Shown here in pieces: positions 28,888 through 38,116 of a DNA stretch of 64,000 bases. The notes under the pieces are model-generated. The model saw only the letters and a list, made by a program, of their open reading frames with translations. It was not told where the DNA came from and searched no databases. How positions within the stretch are numbered: the first letter of the stretch is position 1; each line of letters begins with the position of its first letter. Source of the stretch: Campylobacter concisus ATCC 51562 (GTDB taxonomy: Bacteria; Campylobacterota; Campylobacteria; Campylobacterales; Campylobacteraceae); assembly GCF_000466745.1 (NCBI RefSeq), contig NZ_ANNI01000003.1:310001-374000 (forward strand), given 5' to 3'. The position numbers were made by a program, and so were the translations under genes.

Positions 28888-30726
28888 TTATTTTTTCTTA
28901 TTATCTTGTTTTTTATTTTGATCGCTTTGGATTTTTTCTAAATTTATATATCCCATTTCAACGAGTTTATTATAAATTTGAGCGATTTTTGGCCCAGCCG
29001 CACTTCCACCATGGCCACCATGCTCGATAACCATTGTAATGACATATTGCGGATCTTCATAAGGCGCATATGTAGTCATCCACGCATGAGATCTTTGTAA
29101 ATACGCCATATCCTCTTCTTTCATACGTTTCTTTTCAGTTTGAGAAATTCCAACGACCTGGGCAGTACCGGTCTTTGCAGCAACTTTAACTAGGCTTCCA
29201 ATAAAATGCCTATTTGCCGTGCCTCTTGGGTGATTTGCCACTTCATACATTGCATGCCTAATGGCTGGTAACTGTGATTTCTCAAACGGCGTAAAAGCAT
29301 CATCTGTTGGTGTAAAATCAACATCCTTGTCATCAATGCTCTTTAAAAAATGTGGAGTCACATTTAGCCCAGTTGCAAGGCCTGCTGTATATTTTGCCAC
29401 TTGCATAGGCGTGACTAAGAAATTTCCCTGGCCGATAGAAGTGATGAGAGTCTCACCTTGAAACCATGCTTTACCATACTTCCTCATCTTCCACTCTCTG
29501 CTTGGCAAAGTCCCCACAAACTCATTTGGCAAATCAACCTCGGTTTTTCTACCAAATCCCATACGCTCAAGTATCGGCACGATAGCGTCAATCCCTATCT
29601 TTTGACTACCTTTATAAAAATAATCATCACAGCTCTCTCTAATTGCCGTATTCATATTAACATTTCCATGTCCGTGAGAGTTCCAGCAGCGGAATTTACG
29701 CCCTCCAAGCTCATACGAGCCACTACAAAAAAAGCTATCGTATTTGCTCATGCCATTATCCAAAAACGCAAGTGCCATACCCATTTTTACGACAGATCCT
29801 GGCGGATAAAGGCCGTTTATTAGCTTATTTGTAAAAGGATGATCGACATTTTTTACAAGCTCTTCCCATTCAGGCTGAGAAATTCCAAGCACAAATGGGT
29901 TTAGATCGTACTCTGGAAAGCTACCAGCAGCTATGATAGCACCGTCTTTTAGACTCATAACTATGACGCTTCCTGCATCCTTACCAAAGACATCAGCGAC
30001 AAACTGCTGAAGCTCAAGATCGACTGCAAGCTTGATATTTTGACTTTGTGGTGCTTGATAGTTTATCTGTTCGATCTCTTCATTTAAGGCATTTACCTTT
30101 ATCTTTTTAAAACCCTGAATTCCTTGTAAGATCGGATTATAAAACCGTTCCACGCCACTTCTTCCAATATAATTTGTAAGCTTTGTCAAAGGATCATTAT
30201 CCATATCTTTTTGATTTGCCCTACCGACATAGCCGATGATGTGAGAAGCTAGATCGTTATACGGATAGTGGCGTTTTGAAGCGGGCCTTATCTCTAAATT
30301 TTCACGCAAAGAAAGTGATGCAAAAAATGGCAAAAATTTATCATAATCAATAAATTCAACCACATTTATAAAATCTTGGTTATAAGCTGAGTCATTTTTT
30401 ATGTATTCATTTTTAAGCTTTGTGACATTTAGATCACTAAATAGTGAGCCAATGTAAGCTAGCTCATCATCTAAAATTTTTACTTTTTTATTGGCGCTTA
30501 AATGAGGTCTAATGGATACTGAAAAGCCAAGACGATTAACAGCCATTGGCTTATCATGTGCATCAAAGATGATACCCCTAACTGGCGGAATATAAATAGT
30601 CTTTATCGCGTTTTGTTCTGCGATCTCGTTGTAGTAAGTATTTGAGTTGATGCTTAGGTGATAAATTCGTCCCAAAAGTATAATCCAAAAAAGAGCGATC
30701 ACACTAAAGACGATGCGCATCCTCAT
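28888..30726 (-). CDS. mrdA: Penicillin-binding protein 2 (cell elongation transpeptidase)
   Basis: A 612-residue bitopic membrane protein that cross-links peptidoglycan during side-wall growth. It has an N-terminal anchor (about 5-24), a dimerisation/pedestal domain with 'IPPVRGIIFDAHDKPMAVNR' (about 52-71) and 'ASHIIGYVGRANQKD', and a transpeptidase domain with the active-site SxxK in 'LYPPGSVVKMGMALAFLDNG' near residue 315. 'IRESCDDYFY' (SxD in place of SxN) is near 370, and the KTG motif is in 'KTGTAQVV' near 520. The C-terminus is a Lys/Asn/Gln-rich tail. It follows the mreD-like gene with a 4-bp overlap. Confidence 0.96.
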   Translation of the reverse strand: MRMRIVFSVIALFWIILLGRIYHLSINSNTYYNEIAEQNAIKTIYIPPVRGIIFDAHDKPMAVNRLGFSVSIRPHLSANKKVKILDDELAYIGSLFSDLNVTKLKNEYIKNDSAYNQDFINVVEFIDYDKFLPFFASLSLRENLEIRPASKRHYPYNDLASHIIGYVGRANQKDMDNDPLTKLTNYIGRSGVERFYNPILQGIQGFKKIKVNALNEEIEQINYQAPQSQNIKLAVDLELQQFVADVFGKDAGSVIVMSLKDGAIIAAGSFPEYDLNPFVLGISQPEWEELVKNVDHPFTNKLINGLYPPGSVVKMGMALAFLDNGMSKYDSFFCSGSYELGGRKFRCWNSHGHGNVNMNTAIRESCDDYFYKGSQKIGIDAIVPILERMGFGRKTEVDLPNEFVGTLPSREWKMRKYGKAWFQGETLITSIGQGNFLVTPMQVAKYTAGLATGLNVTPHFLKSIDDKDVDFTPTDDAFTPFEKSQLPAIRHAMYEVANHPRGTANRHFIGSLVKVAAKTGTAQVVGISQTEKKRMKEEDMAYLQRSHAWMTTYAPYEDPQYVITMVIEHGGHGGSAAGPKIAQIYNKLVEMGYINLEKIQSDQNKKQDNKKK

Positions 30727-31214
30727 AGCACTTTATCCCTAAAAAGAACGATAGCAAGGATACTTTCAAATGCTATAAAAAATAGATATTCAGATGAAAA
30801 TGCTAAATTTTGCTCATTTAAAACGTAAGCAAATAGATTATTTACAAGAAATGTTAAAGTATATCCAGCTGCTACAAAGATGATAAGTAGGCAGTTTCGC
30901 CACTTCATCGTGGTATAGAGCCAGTCTAAAATAAAATTATAAAAAAGCAAAAATGCAATAATCGTTGAAAAAAGATGAAATCCATGGATTTGCTCAGCAA
31001 ATATTATAAAAATTATCGCAAAGTACCAATTGTGCTTAAACTCGTCGTATTGCTTTTGTTTTCTTGAATACTCCAAAATCATATAAGTAAAAAAAATACC
31101 AATGAGTGGTGGCAAAAAGCCAAATTGCGTAGTTGCGATCTCGTATGAGAATAAAAAAACAGCCCACCAAAATTCTTTAAAAATTTTAACATCTAAGCTG
31201 CTTATGGTTTGCAT
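30723..31214 (-). CDS. Membrane protein in MreD position
   Basis: A 163-residue hydrophobic protein with about five membrane segments. It sits between engB and mrdA, the place where rod-shape protein MreD is found, and its size and topology fit MreD. Sequence similarity to the family is not obvious to me, so the call rests mainly on context. The start is ATG 31214, two bases after the engB stop; a TTG at 31226 would overlap engB. It overlaps mrdA by 4 bp. Confidence 0.72.
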   Translation of the reverse strand: MQTISSLDVKIFKEFWWAVFLFSYEIATTQFGFLPPLIGIFFTYMILEYSRKQKQYDEFKHNWYFAIIFIIFAEQIHGFHLFSTIIAFLLFYNFILDWLYTTMKWRNCLLIIFVAAGYTLTFLVNNLFAYVLNEQNLAFSSEYLFFIAFESILAIVLFRDKVL

Positions 31215-31215
31215 T

Positions 31216-31830
31216 TTATCTACCAAGAGCGTTATTTATGATAGCTTCTCTAGCCTTTTCGATACCGCTTTTATTAAGAGTTGAGACCAAGATACCACTT
31301 GGGTCAAATTTCATTACCGCACTCTTTTGGCTTTGATTTAGCTTATCACTTTTTGTATATAAATTTAAGATTTTCTGATCAGCCCTTAAAAAGCTTTTTA
31401 GATAAGCATCCACATTTACGTCTATATCTAAATCAAAATGCCTAGCATCAATTAGATGTATAAAAAGTCTTATGTCGCTTCTAAATTTCAAAAACTCATC
31501 TAAATTTTTACGCCATTCATCATGCTTTGACTTTGCCACTTTTGCATAGCCAAAGCCTGGCAAATCAACCAAAATGAGCTTAAATTTATCTTTTTCTTCC
31601 TGCTCATCTTTTTGCTCACAAAACTCGGCCTCAAAGAAATTTATAAGCTGCGTTTTGCCGGGAGTTGATGAGCTTTTGGCTAAATTTTTTTGATTTACAA
31701 GTGTATTTATGAGGCTACTTTTACCAACATTTGATCTCCCCAAAAAGACGACTTCGCTTGTTACGAAGCTTGGAGCCTCTTTTATACTTGGACTTGATGT
31801 GATAAATTTAGCACCTAGTGGCCTTATCAC
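31216..31830 (-). CDS. engB: Ribosome biogenesis GTP-binding protein
   Basis: A 204-residue TrmE-Era-type GTPase (YsxC/YihA) needed for 50S subunit assembly. The G motifs are G1 'FLGRSNVGKSSLINTLVNQ' (about 29-47), G2/G3 'TPGKTQLINFFEA ... LVDLPGFGYAKV' and G4 'TKSD' in 'NLYTKSDKLNQ' near residue 160. The start codon is GTG at 31830, overlapping the lptA stop (GTGA), which implies coupled translation. It is part of the dense minus-strand envelope operon. Confidence 0.95.
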   Translation of the reverse strand: MIRPLGAKFITSSPSIKEAPSFVTSEVVFLGRSNVGKSSLINTLVNQKNLAKSSSTPGKTQLINFFEAEFCEQKDEQEEKDKFKLILVDLPGFGYAKVAKSKHDEWRKNLDEFLKFRSDIRLFIHLIDARHFDLDIDVNVDAYLKSFLRADQKILNLYTKSDKLNQSQKSAVMKFDPSGILVSTLNKSGIEKAREAIINNALGR

Positions 31831-32303
31831 TTATCTTTTTCCTCTACCTGAAAGATAAACTTAACAGGCTTTTTCTCATCACTATTTACACTATATGTGC
31901 CATCTTTTTGGTTGACAACTATCTTTTCACCATAAACATTCTTATCAGTTTCTACCTCATGCAAATAGCCATTTCCACTAACAGTATAGACCTGTTTTGC
32001 TGGCTCGTATGTAAGAGTATTGCCTTTGCCATCGTAGTGCTTATCTTTTATAAAAATTTTTGCTCTAGCATTGCCAGTGGCCACATATTTTATAGGTTGA
32101 CGTTTTTTGTCAAAATAGACGACCACTTTGTCTGCCTTAAGCTCATCAAATGAGCCCTTTTTGATATTTACATTACCTATAAATTCACTAGTTTGCTTAT
32201 TCTCATCTGCAAAAAAATCATTTGATGTGATCTCGACTTGCTCTGCATTTAAAAATGTAAAACCCAATATCACCGCTAAAATCGCTGATTTTCTTCTACC
32301 CAT
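31827..32303 (-). CDS. lptA: LPS transport periplasmic bridge protein LptA
   Basis: A 158-residue periplasmic protein with a signal peptide ('AILAVILGFTFLNA') and one OstA/LptA beta-jellyroll domain: 'VEITSNDFFADENKQTSEFIGNVNIKKGSFDELKADKVVVYFD'. It forms the bridge that carries lipopolysaccharide or lipooligosaccharide from LptBFGC to LptD. It overlaps lptC by 28 bp and engB by 4 bp. Confidence 0.9.
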   Translation of the reverse strand: MGRRKSAILAVILGFTFLNAEQVEITSNDFFADENKQTSEFIGNVNIKKGSFDELKADKVVVYFDKKRQPIKYVATGNARAKIFIKDKHYDGKGNTLTYEPAKQVYTVSGNGYLHEVETDKNVYGEKIVVNQKDGTYSVNSDEKKPVKFIFQVEEKDK

Positions 32304-32815
32304 GCCCTTAACCCTTTTACCTGCGTTTGTTTTTTAGCAAGATCATAGCTTCCACTCTCGCCCAGTGCCTTATCATTATTTCTTATGAGCGTGAAATTTG
32401 CTTCAGATCTTACTATTTTTGTTTTTGTTCCATATATCACTTCGTCACTTATAAATCTCAAACTATCGTTGTTTTCATAGTTCGCATTCTTTTGAAAGAT
32501 GATTTCGTCATTTTGTGAGATTGCTTTGTCTGAGCTTAAAAAATGTTTTAAATTTCCTCTTAAAATTTTTGCCTTAAAACTCAAAAACTCATCTTTATCA
32601 TTGTATCTATTTAGCTCGTCAGCCTCGTATACTCCGCTTATTTTCGTGGAATTTATCTCATAATCTATCACATCATTTATCTGCATATTTGATATCTTTG
32701 TGTCGATCTTTAAAACATTTGCAAGGTATGGATCTTGAGCTGCCAAAAATATCATCACGACACTAAAAATGGCCACGACGAAGTAGAAAATTTTTACAAC
32801 CAACGCTTCGACCAC
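32276..32815 (-). CDS. lptC: LPS export membrane-anchored protein LptC
   Basis: A 179-residue bitopic protein: one N-terminal membrane helix (about 7-26) and a periplasmic beta-rich domain ('INSTKISGVYEADELNRYNDKDEFLSFKAKI'), matching LptC in size, topology and position directly before lptA. The start is a GTG at 32815 within the 3' end of kdsC; a TTG four codons later is possible. It receives LPS from LptBFG and passes it to LptA. Confidence 0.85.
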   Translation of the reverse strand: MVEALVVKIFYFVVAIFSVVMIFLAAQDPYLANVLKIDTKISNMQINDVIDYEINSTKISGVYEADELNRYNDKDEFLSFKAKILRGNLKHFLSSDKAISQNDEIIFQKNANYENNDSLRFISDEVIYGTKTKIVRSEANFTLIRNNDKALGESGSYDLAKKQTQVKGLRAWVEENQRF

Positions 32816-33282
32816 TCGTCATATAAATTTTCTGATTTTATAATAAGCTCGATCATCTCTCTAACCGCGCCATTGCCACCTTTGTGCTTTAGTTTTGTCT
32901 TTACATCAAGCTCTTTTATCGCGTCTTTTGGCTTAAAGCTCCAAGCAACTGCATTTAAAATTTTATAGTCATTGTAGTCATCGCCGATAGCTGCTGCGTT
33001 TTTAAAGCTAAGCCCTTCAAATTTTAATATCTCACTCGCCACTTCAAATTTATTACCAACACCTTGATAGACGTGATTTATCTTTAGATCCTCAGCCCTT
33101 CGCTCAACGATGGCTGACTTTCTGCCAGTTATGATAGCTACTTTTTTGCCAAGCTTTAGCCAGCTTTCTATCGCGTAGCCGTCTTTTACATCAAAAAATT
33201 TAAGCTCTTCGCCGTTTGCATTGTAGATGATCTTGCCATCAGTCAGGCAGCCATCAACATCTAAAAATATAATCTCTATCAT
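32794..33282 (-). CDS. kdsC: 3-deoxy-D-manno-octulosonate 8-phosphate phosphatase
   Basis: A 162-residue HAD-superfamily phosphatase of the KdsC type (no cap domain, tetrameric). The nucleophile motif is 'FLDVDGCLTDGKI' at the N-terminus, motif II is 'AIITGRKS' near residue 52, and motif III/IV is 'AAAIGDDYNDYKIL' near residue 98. It releases KDO for the LPS inner core, which fits the adjoining lptC and lptA. It overlaps hisB by 4 bp. Confidence 0.93.
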   Translation of the reverse strand: MIEIIFLDVDGCLTDGKIIYNANGEELKFFDVKDGYAIESWLKLGKKVAIITGRKSAIVERRAEDLKINHVYQGVGNKFEVASEILKFEGLSFKNAAAIGDDYNDYKILNAVAWSFKPKDAIKELDVKTKLKHKGGNGAVREMIELIIKSENLYDEWSKRWL

Positions 33283-33866
33283 AAAACACCCTTTGTGCTT
33301 GGCGTGCCTATCCTTGCGTTTTTAGCAAGTGCTCTACGAAGTGCTACGGCAAATGATTTAAACGTTGCTTCGATGATGTGGTGAGTGTTTTTACCGCGAA
33401 TTTGATTTAAATGAAGCGTGATACCAGAATTTATAGCAACTGCCCTAAAAAACTCCTCCACAAGCTCAGTGTCAAACTCCCCTACTTTGGCGTTTTCATT
33501 AAAATTTTCATAGACAAGATAGGCTCTATTGCTAAGATCTAGTGCACAAAAAACAGCCGCCTCATCCATAACAACGCTTGCCTCGCCAAATCTCTCAACG
33601 CCGCTTAGTGGATACAAGGCCTCTTTTAAAAGCTGACCCAAAACTATGCCAACATCCTCAACGCTGTGGTGAAAATCCACATGCGTGTCGCCCTTGCATG
33701 AAATTTCAAGATCAAGCAAAGAATGCTTTGTAAAAGCTTCAAGCATATGGTCAAAAAAACCAATACCTGTGCTTATCTTTGCAACCCCAGAGCCATAAAT
33801 TTTAAGCTTCATTGAGATTTGTGTCTCTTTTGTATTTCTAGTTAGTTCTAAAATTTCTTCTCTCAC
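33279..33866 (-). CDS. hisB: Imidazoleglycerol-phosphate dehydratase (monofunctional)
   Basis: A 195-residue enzyme of histidine synthesis. Manganese-binding motifs are 'GFFDHMLEAFTKHSLLDL' (about 37-54), 'HVDFHHSVEDVGI' (about 63-75) and 'THHIIEATFKSFAVALRRAL' near residue 165. There is no N-terminal histidinol-phosphatase domain, unlike the bifunctional HisB known from some gammaproteobacteria and C. jejuni. It stands alone among envelope genes, far from other his genes in this window. The start is GTG at 33866, 3 bp after the rlpA stop. Confidence 0.95.
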   Translation of the reverse strand: MREEILELTRNTKETQISMKLKIYGSGVAKISTGIGFFDHMLEAFTKHSLLDLEISCKGDTHVDFHHSVEDVGIVLGQLLKEALYPLSGVERFGEASVVMDEAAVFCALDLSNRAYLVYENFNENAKVGEFDTELVEEFFRAVAINSGITLHLNQIRGKNTHHIIEATFKSFAVALRRALAKNARIGTPSTKGVL

Positions 33867-33869
33867 GCC

Positions 33870-34742
33870 CTAACCTCTTACTATAAATGCACCTTGGAAT
33901 TTACCGCTTCTTGCATAATCCCTGGCCTCGTCTTCACTTCTAAAGCCATTTAAAAATACTCTATAAATGGTAGATCCATCTATAGTAAATGTCCTAACTA
34001 CCGACTTATAGCCATCTATGCTTTGATGCTCTCTTTGATATCTGTTTGCACCCTCGAGGTTTTTAAATGAGCCAATTTGCACCATAAAATCTCCACCTAC
34101 GACCCGTTGCTCTGACGAAATAATAATGCCTCCAGTTGGAGCTGTCGGAGAGACTGGATTTGGCACTTTTATACCAGTACTTGTTGGTTTTGTTTGAGTA
34201 TTAATGCTTGCAATAGCATTAATATCTTCATTAAAGCCTATGACTTCCATACTGACTGGAGCCGTGCCTGTACCGATAATATCAAGTTTAGTTGCAGCCG
34301 CCTTTGAAAGGTCTAAAACCCTATCAGCCACAAAAGGTCCGCGATCGTTTACACGCACAATGACGCTTTTTTGATTTCTTAAATTTGTTACCTTAAGGAT
34401 CGTATTCATCGGCAAAGTTTTGTGTGCTGCAGTCATGTTGTACATATTATAAATTTCGCCGTTTGAGGTTGTTTTACCATGAAAATTTGGACCATACCAG
34501 CTTGCCGTGCCACTTGCCTTATCGCCCACGCTTACAACGGTTGGGTAGTATGTTTTGCCATTTATCGTGTAAGGTCTCATTGTTGCTTTTTGGATAGAAG
34601 CTGAGTTATTGCCCTTTACATTAGTTGGGCCACTTGGTGTAAATGGTGCCCCATTCCAAGAGCAACCAGTAACTAGAAGAGTAAAACTTAGTCCTATATA
34701 AAATTTTAGGCTCTTATGGTATGACAATATTTGCTCCAACAT
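33870..34742 (-). CDS. rlpA: RlpA-type septal lytic transglycosylase lipoprotein with SPOR domain
   Basis: A 290-residue lipoprotein: signal and lipobox 'LLVTGCSWNG', a double-psi beta-barrel catalytic domain (about 75-165) with 'GTASWYGPNFHGKTTSNGE' (catalytic Glu), 'TAAHKTLPMNTILKVTN' and 'VRVNDRGPFVADRVLDLS' (catalytic Asp), and a C-terminal SPOR domain (about 215-290, 'FMVQIGSFKNLEGANRY') that binds denuded glycan at the septum. The first possible start, ATG 34742, overlaps mltD by 29 bp; a TTG at 34727 would also keep the signal. It is paired with the LysM transglycosylase gene upstream. Confidence 0.93.
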   Translation of the reverse strand: MLEQILSYHKSLKFYIGLSFTLLVTGCSWNGAPFTPSGPTNVKGNNSASIQKATMRPYTINGKTYYPTVVSVGDKASGTASWYGPNFHGKTTSNGEIYNMYNMTAAHKTLPMNTILKVTNLRNQKSVIVRVNDRGPFVADRVLDLSKAAATKLDIIGTGTAPVSMEVIGFNEDINAIASINTQTKPTSTGIKVPNPVSPTAPTGGIIISSEQRVVGGDFMVQIGSFKNLEGANRYQREHQSIDGYKSVVRTFTIDGSTIYRVFLNGFRSEDEARDYARSGKFQGAFIVRG

Positions 34743-35925
34743 TTAAATTTGAACTAGCAAAAGAATTTGCATCTTTTAAATCTTTTTCACTCACATTAAA
34801 TTTTTTAGATAAAGAAGCTATCGTGTCACCAGTTTGGACTATATAGTTTTGAGATTTATTTTGGGCAGAAAATGGAATAATTAGTTTTTGATTATAGCTT
34901 ACGGCATTTGTGCTAAGCTCGTTGTAGTCCTTGATCGCTCTATGACTAACACCTGTTTTTTTAGAGATAGAAAGTAGTGTTTCGCCTTTTTTTACAACAT
35001 AGGCATAAAAATTGTTTTTACCATTAAATGGCTTGAAATTTTCTGCAAAAAGCTGCTTTTTATTTTCAGGGATATAAACATAATAATCTTTTAGAGTTGG
35101 TGGAGTAAATACAAATTTTAAGTGCGGATTGTTGTTTTTCATTTTTTTTGTACTAAGGCCGATACTATCGCCTATTTGAGCTAAATTTGTACCGCCTGGA
35201 ACTTTTACTTTTACAAGCTTTAGTCCTCCGTTTATATTCAATAAAGATGAATCTTTAGACATCAAGAAGTCCGCGTCTTTTGCGGTATATGCTGCTCTTA
35301 AAATTTTAATAACAAAATTTCTAGTTTCAGCTGGAAGGTATTTTTTCTCAGCATCAAGAAGTGTTACAAGATCATCTGTGCCAGCTTTTTGTATGGCTCT
35401 TTTTAAGGCTCCATCGCCGCAGTTATAGGCCATAGCTGCTAGATACCACTTGCCAAATTGATTTTTAAGCGACTTTAGATAATTTGTAGCTGCAATAGTA
35501 GACTCTACTGGATCTTTTCTCTCATCGACATACTGTCCTACCTTTAGACCATGCAGTCTAGCCGTTTGCTCCATAAACTGCCACATGCCAGTAGCTTTTG
35601 CGTTTGAGACTGTGTGATTTGAAAAGCCTGATTCTATCATAGCTAGATAAAAGAATGACTCAGGTACGCCTGATTTTTTGATCTGCTCTTTTACCATCGG
35701 TATATACATATAACCATTTTTTAGGGCTTCTGTAAATGTTTCAAGTTGCGATTGTTTGATACCTTGCCTCATCTTTGCATAGTGAGAAGTCTTCATAAAG
35801 CCAGCGTCAATATCCAGCTCTTTTAAAATTTTTACCTGAGTGTCGTATGAGCTTTTTTCAGGTGTATTTGCTAGTAGCAAGGTACTACATGCAAACATTA
35901 AAAATATTTTAAGCATTGCTTTCAT
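34714..35925 (-). CDS. mltD: MltD-like membrane-bound lytic transglycosylase with LysM domains
   Basis: A 403-residue exported enzyme: signal peptide ('LKIFLMFACSTLLLA'), SLT catalytic domain (about 75-200) with catalytic Glu in 'FFYLAMIESGFSNHTVSNAKATGMWQFM', and 'AYNCGDG' near residue 165. Two LysM repeats at the C-terminus ('YVVKKGETLLSISKKTGVSH' and 'YIVQTGDTIASLSKKFNVSE') bind peptidoglycan. The start is ATG 35925, chosen because AAGGA sits 6 bp before it; the longer frame adds seven charged residues ahead of the signal. Confidence 0.93.
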   Translation of the reverse strand: MKAMLKIFLMFACSTLLLANTPEKSSYDTQVKILKELDIDAGFMKTSHYAKMRQGIKQSQLETFTEALKNGYMYIPMVKEQIKKSGVPESFFYLAMIESGFSNHTVSNAKATGMWQFMEQTARLHGLKVGQYVDERKDPVESTIAATNYLKSLKNQFGKWYLAAMAYNCGDGALKRAIQKAGTDDLVTLLDAEKKYLPAETRNFVIKILRAAYTAKDADFLMSKDSSLLNINGGLKLVKVKVPGGTNLAQIGDSIGLSTKKMKNNNPHLKFVFTPPTLKDYYVYIPENKKQLFAENFKPFNGKNNFYAYVVKKGETLLSISKKTGVSHRAIKDYNELSTNAVSYNQKLIIPFSAQNKSQNYIVQTGDTIASLSKKFNVSEKDLKDANSFASSNLNVGANIVIP

Positions 35926-35989
35926 TTCTATCCTTTTTCGTGTCAAAACTTAAGATGCTAGCATCTTAAACAAGTGCAACGCTCAAAAT

Positions 35990-36775
35990 TTAAGCAAAGC
36001 ACTTAAACAACCTTTTGGCATTATTTGAAGTTTTTTCACAAACAACTTCAAACTCAAGGTTTAAAATTTCAGCTATCTTTTTAGCAACAAATGTCGTAAA
36101 CGCCGGCTCATTTCTCTTACCGCGATTTGGTTCTGGCGTGAGATAAGGAGCGTCAGTTTCAATAACTATCCTATCAAATGGGATTTTTGGCAAAATTTCG
36201 ACTAAATTTTTAGCATTTTTAAATGTTAAAACACCGCCTATGCCAAAGTAAAAATTCCCAAATTTACAAAGCTCTAAAAGAAGTGGCGAAGCATTATAGC
36301 AGTGCAAAATTGCTCCAGCTTCAAGCTTTGGTGCATACTCTTTTAAGATATTAAAAGAGTCCTCATTAGCCTCCCTAATGTGAAGAATAACGGTTTTTTT
36401 TAACTCAACAGCTAAATCAAGTTGAGCTAAAAAAATACGTTTTTGATTCTCTTTTTCTTTTATCTTTTCATTTTCATCTTTTGGCAAGCGAAAGTAGTCA
36501 AGACCGCATTCACCAATCGCCACACACTTTTCATCTTTAGCAAAATTTCTTAAAATTTCAATGCTAAAACTCTCTTTATCATATGGATGAACTCCAGCGG
36601 CAAAGAAAATGTCAGAATTTTCACGCGCTATTTTAGCCGCTTTTGGTAAATCATTGATATCAGCTCCCGGGATAATAAAGCCTTTTAGCCCTAAATTTCT
36701 AGCTTCGTCTAAAATTTTATCAAGATCAGGATCATAAACTTTACTATCCAAATGACAATGTGTATCTATAATCAT
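35990..36775 (-). CDS. tatD: TatD-family metal-dependent hydrolase
   Basis: A 261-residue TIM-barrel hydrolase. The metal-binding 'DTHCHLD' is at residues 3-9, 'GECGLDYFRL' near residue 92, 'VILHIREA' near 130 and 'ETDAPYLTPEPNRGKRNEP' near 205, all TatD signatures. Relatives are 3'-5' DNA/RNA exonucleases or D-aminoacyl-type deacylases; despite the name it has no established role in Tat export. It overlaps the response-regulator gene by 4 bp. Confidence 0.93.
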   Translation of the reverse strand: MIIDTHCHLDSKVYDPDLDKILDEARNLGLKGFIIPGADINDLPKAAKIARENSDIFFAAGVHPYDKESFSIEILRNFAKDEKCVAIGECGLDYFRLPKDENEKIKEKENQKRIFLAQLDLAVELKKTVILHIREANEDSFNILKEYAPKLEAGAILHCYNASPLLLELCKFGNFYFGIGGVLTFKNAKNLVEILPKIPFDRIVIETDAPYLTPEPNRGKRNEPAFTTFVAKKIAEILNLEFEVVCEKTSNNAKRLFKCFA

Positions 36776-38028
36776 AAAGCTATTTCTACTCTATTTCTAC
36801 CATTTTCTTTTGCGGTGTAAAGTACTGAATCGCAAGCTTCAAGCATATCGTCTATCTCGCAATGCCCATTGCCAAAAGATACGCCTATTGATATAGTAAC
36901 TTTTACTTTTTCCTTTTTTATAGTTACTTTATTTTCAGCTACTTTGGCTCGCAAATTTACAAAAAATTTAACAGCTTCTTCTTTATTTATCTTTTTAAGG
37001 ACAACGCAAAATTCTTCGCCACCAAATCTAGCAACGATGTCACTTCCTTTTGTGTTGTCATTTAAAATTTTTGCGATTGATTTTAGTACCTTATCTCCAC
37101 CATCATGGCCATATGTATCATTTATCTTCTTAAAATAATCAACATCAATCATTGCAAAAGCATAAGGCTCATTGGTCTCTTCAGCTGCTTGGATATACTC
37201 TTCCACGTCGGAATAAAAAAATCTTCTATTATAAACTCCGGTCAAGAAGTCACGATTTGCAAAATTTGCTATCTTATTTATATTTTCCATCGCTTCAATC
37301 GTATTATTAACACGGCATATTAGCTCTTCTTTTGAAAATGGTTTTGCTATAAAATCGCTCGCACCATTTTTTAAAAATATTGACGCGTCAGTCTTTTCGC
37401 TAGGAGATGTCATAACGATTACGCCAAGACTATTTTTATCTTTTTCTTTTCTAACCTCTTTTAAAACTTCAAGACCGTCTTTTACCGGCATTCTATAATC
37501 AGTTATTATAAGATTTATATCAGGATTATCCGCAAAATAGTTCATTGCCTCTTCGCCGTGAGCTGCGGCCAAAACCTTAAACTGAAGGCTAGTTAATATC
37601 TTTTTTATCATATTTCTAAAAGGAAGCGAGTCTTCGACAACCAAAACCTTGTATTGTCTATTTTTGCTCAGTCTATTTATCATTTGAAAGATATAGTTGA
37701 TATCGTCCATATTTCCTTTATAAACATAATCCACAATATCTTTATTTATGAAATTTTGCCTTGTTTCATCGTCAATGCTACCTGTTAAAACGATAGCCGA
37801 AAGCCCTTTGGAAAGCGCATAATCAACAATTTCGCCATTTGGAGCATCTGGCAAATTTAAATCCAAAATAGTCATAAAATAATCTTTGTCATGCTCGCTA
37901 ATTAATGTCTTAGCCTCGGCAAAACTGTATGCGACATCAATTGTCATATCATCGATAGTCTTTTCCATTTGCATAACAATCAGTTTTGCTAACGCCTTAT
38001 TATCATCAACTACAAGGATTCTTTCCAT
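36772..38028 (-). CDS. cbrR: Dual-receiver GGDEF response regulator (CbrR-like)
   Basis: A 418-residue cytoplasmic protein: receiver domain 1 (about 1-120, phospho-acceptor in 'MTILDLNLPDAPNG'), receiver domain 2 (about 128-245, 'LIITDYRMPVKDG'), then a diguanylate cyclase domain (about 260-418) with 'DFLTGVYNRRFF', 'MIDVDYFKKINDTYGHDGGD' and the active-site 'RFGGEEF'. The PleD-like layout and gene position match the bile-resistance regulator CbrR of C. jejuni. The inhibitory c-di-GMP I-site RxxD five residues before GGEEF is KGSD here, so feedback inhibition may be weak. The promoter is presumably in the 88-bp gap before it. Confidence 0.9.
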   Translation of the reverse strand: MERILVVDDNKALAKLIVMQMEKTIDDMTIDVAYSFAEAKTLISEHDKDYFMTILDLNLPDAPNGEIVDYALSKGLSAIVLTGSIDDETRQNFINKDIVDYVYKGNMDDINYIFQMINRLSKNRQYKVLVVEDSLPFRNMIKKILTSLQFKVLAAAHGEEAMNYFADNPDINLIITDYRMPVKDGLEVLKEVRKEKDKNSLGVIVMTSPSEKTDASIFLKNGASDFIAKPFSKEELICRVNNTIEAMENINKIANFANRDFLTGVYNRRFFYSDVEEYIQAAEETNEPYAFAMIDVDYFKKINDTYGHDGGDKVLKSIAKILNDNTKGSDIVARFGGEEFCVVLKKINKEEAVKFFVNLRAKVAENKVTIKKEKVKVTISIGVSFGNGHCEIDDMLEACDSVLYTAKENGRNRVEIAL

Positions 38029-38116
38029 ATTATTCCTACAAAAATTTTTATCAAATTAGTGGCGATTTTATCAAATAAATTTATTTATAAAGCTTAAATT
38101 AATAATTTAAATTAAG

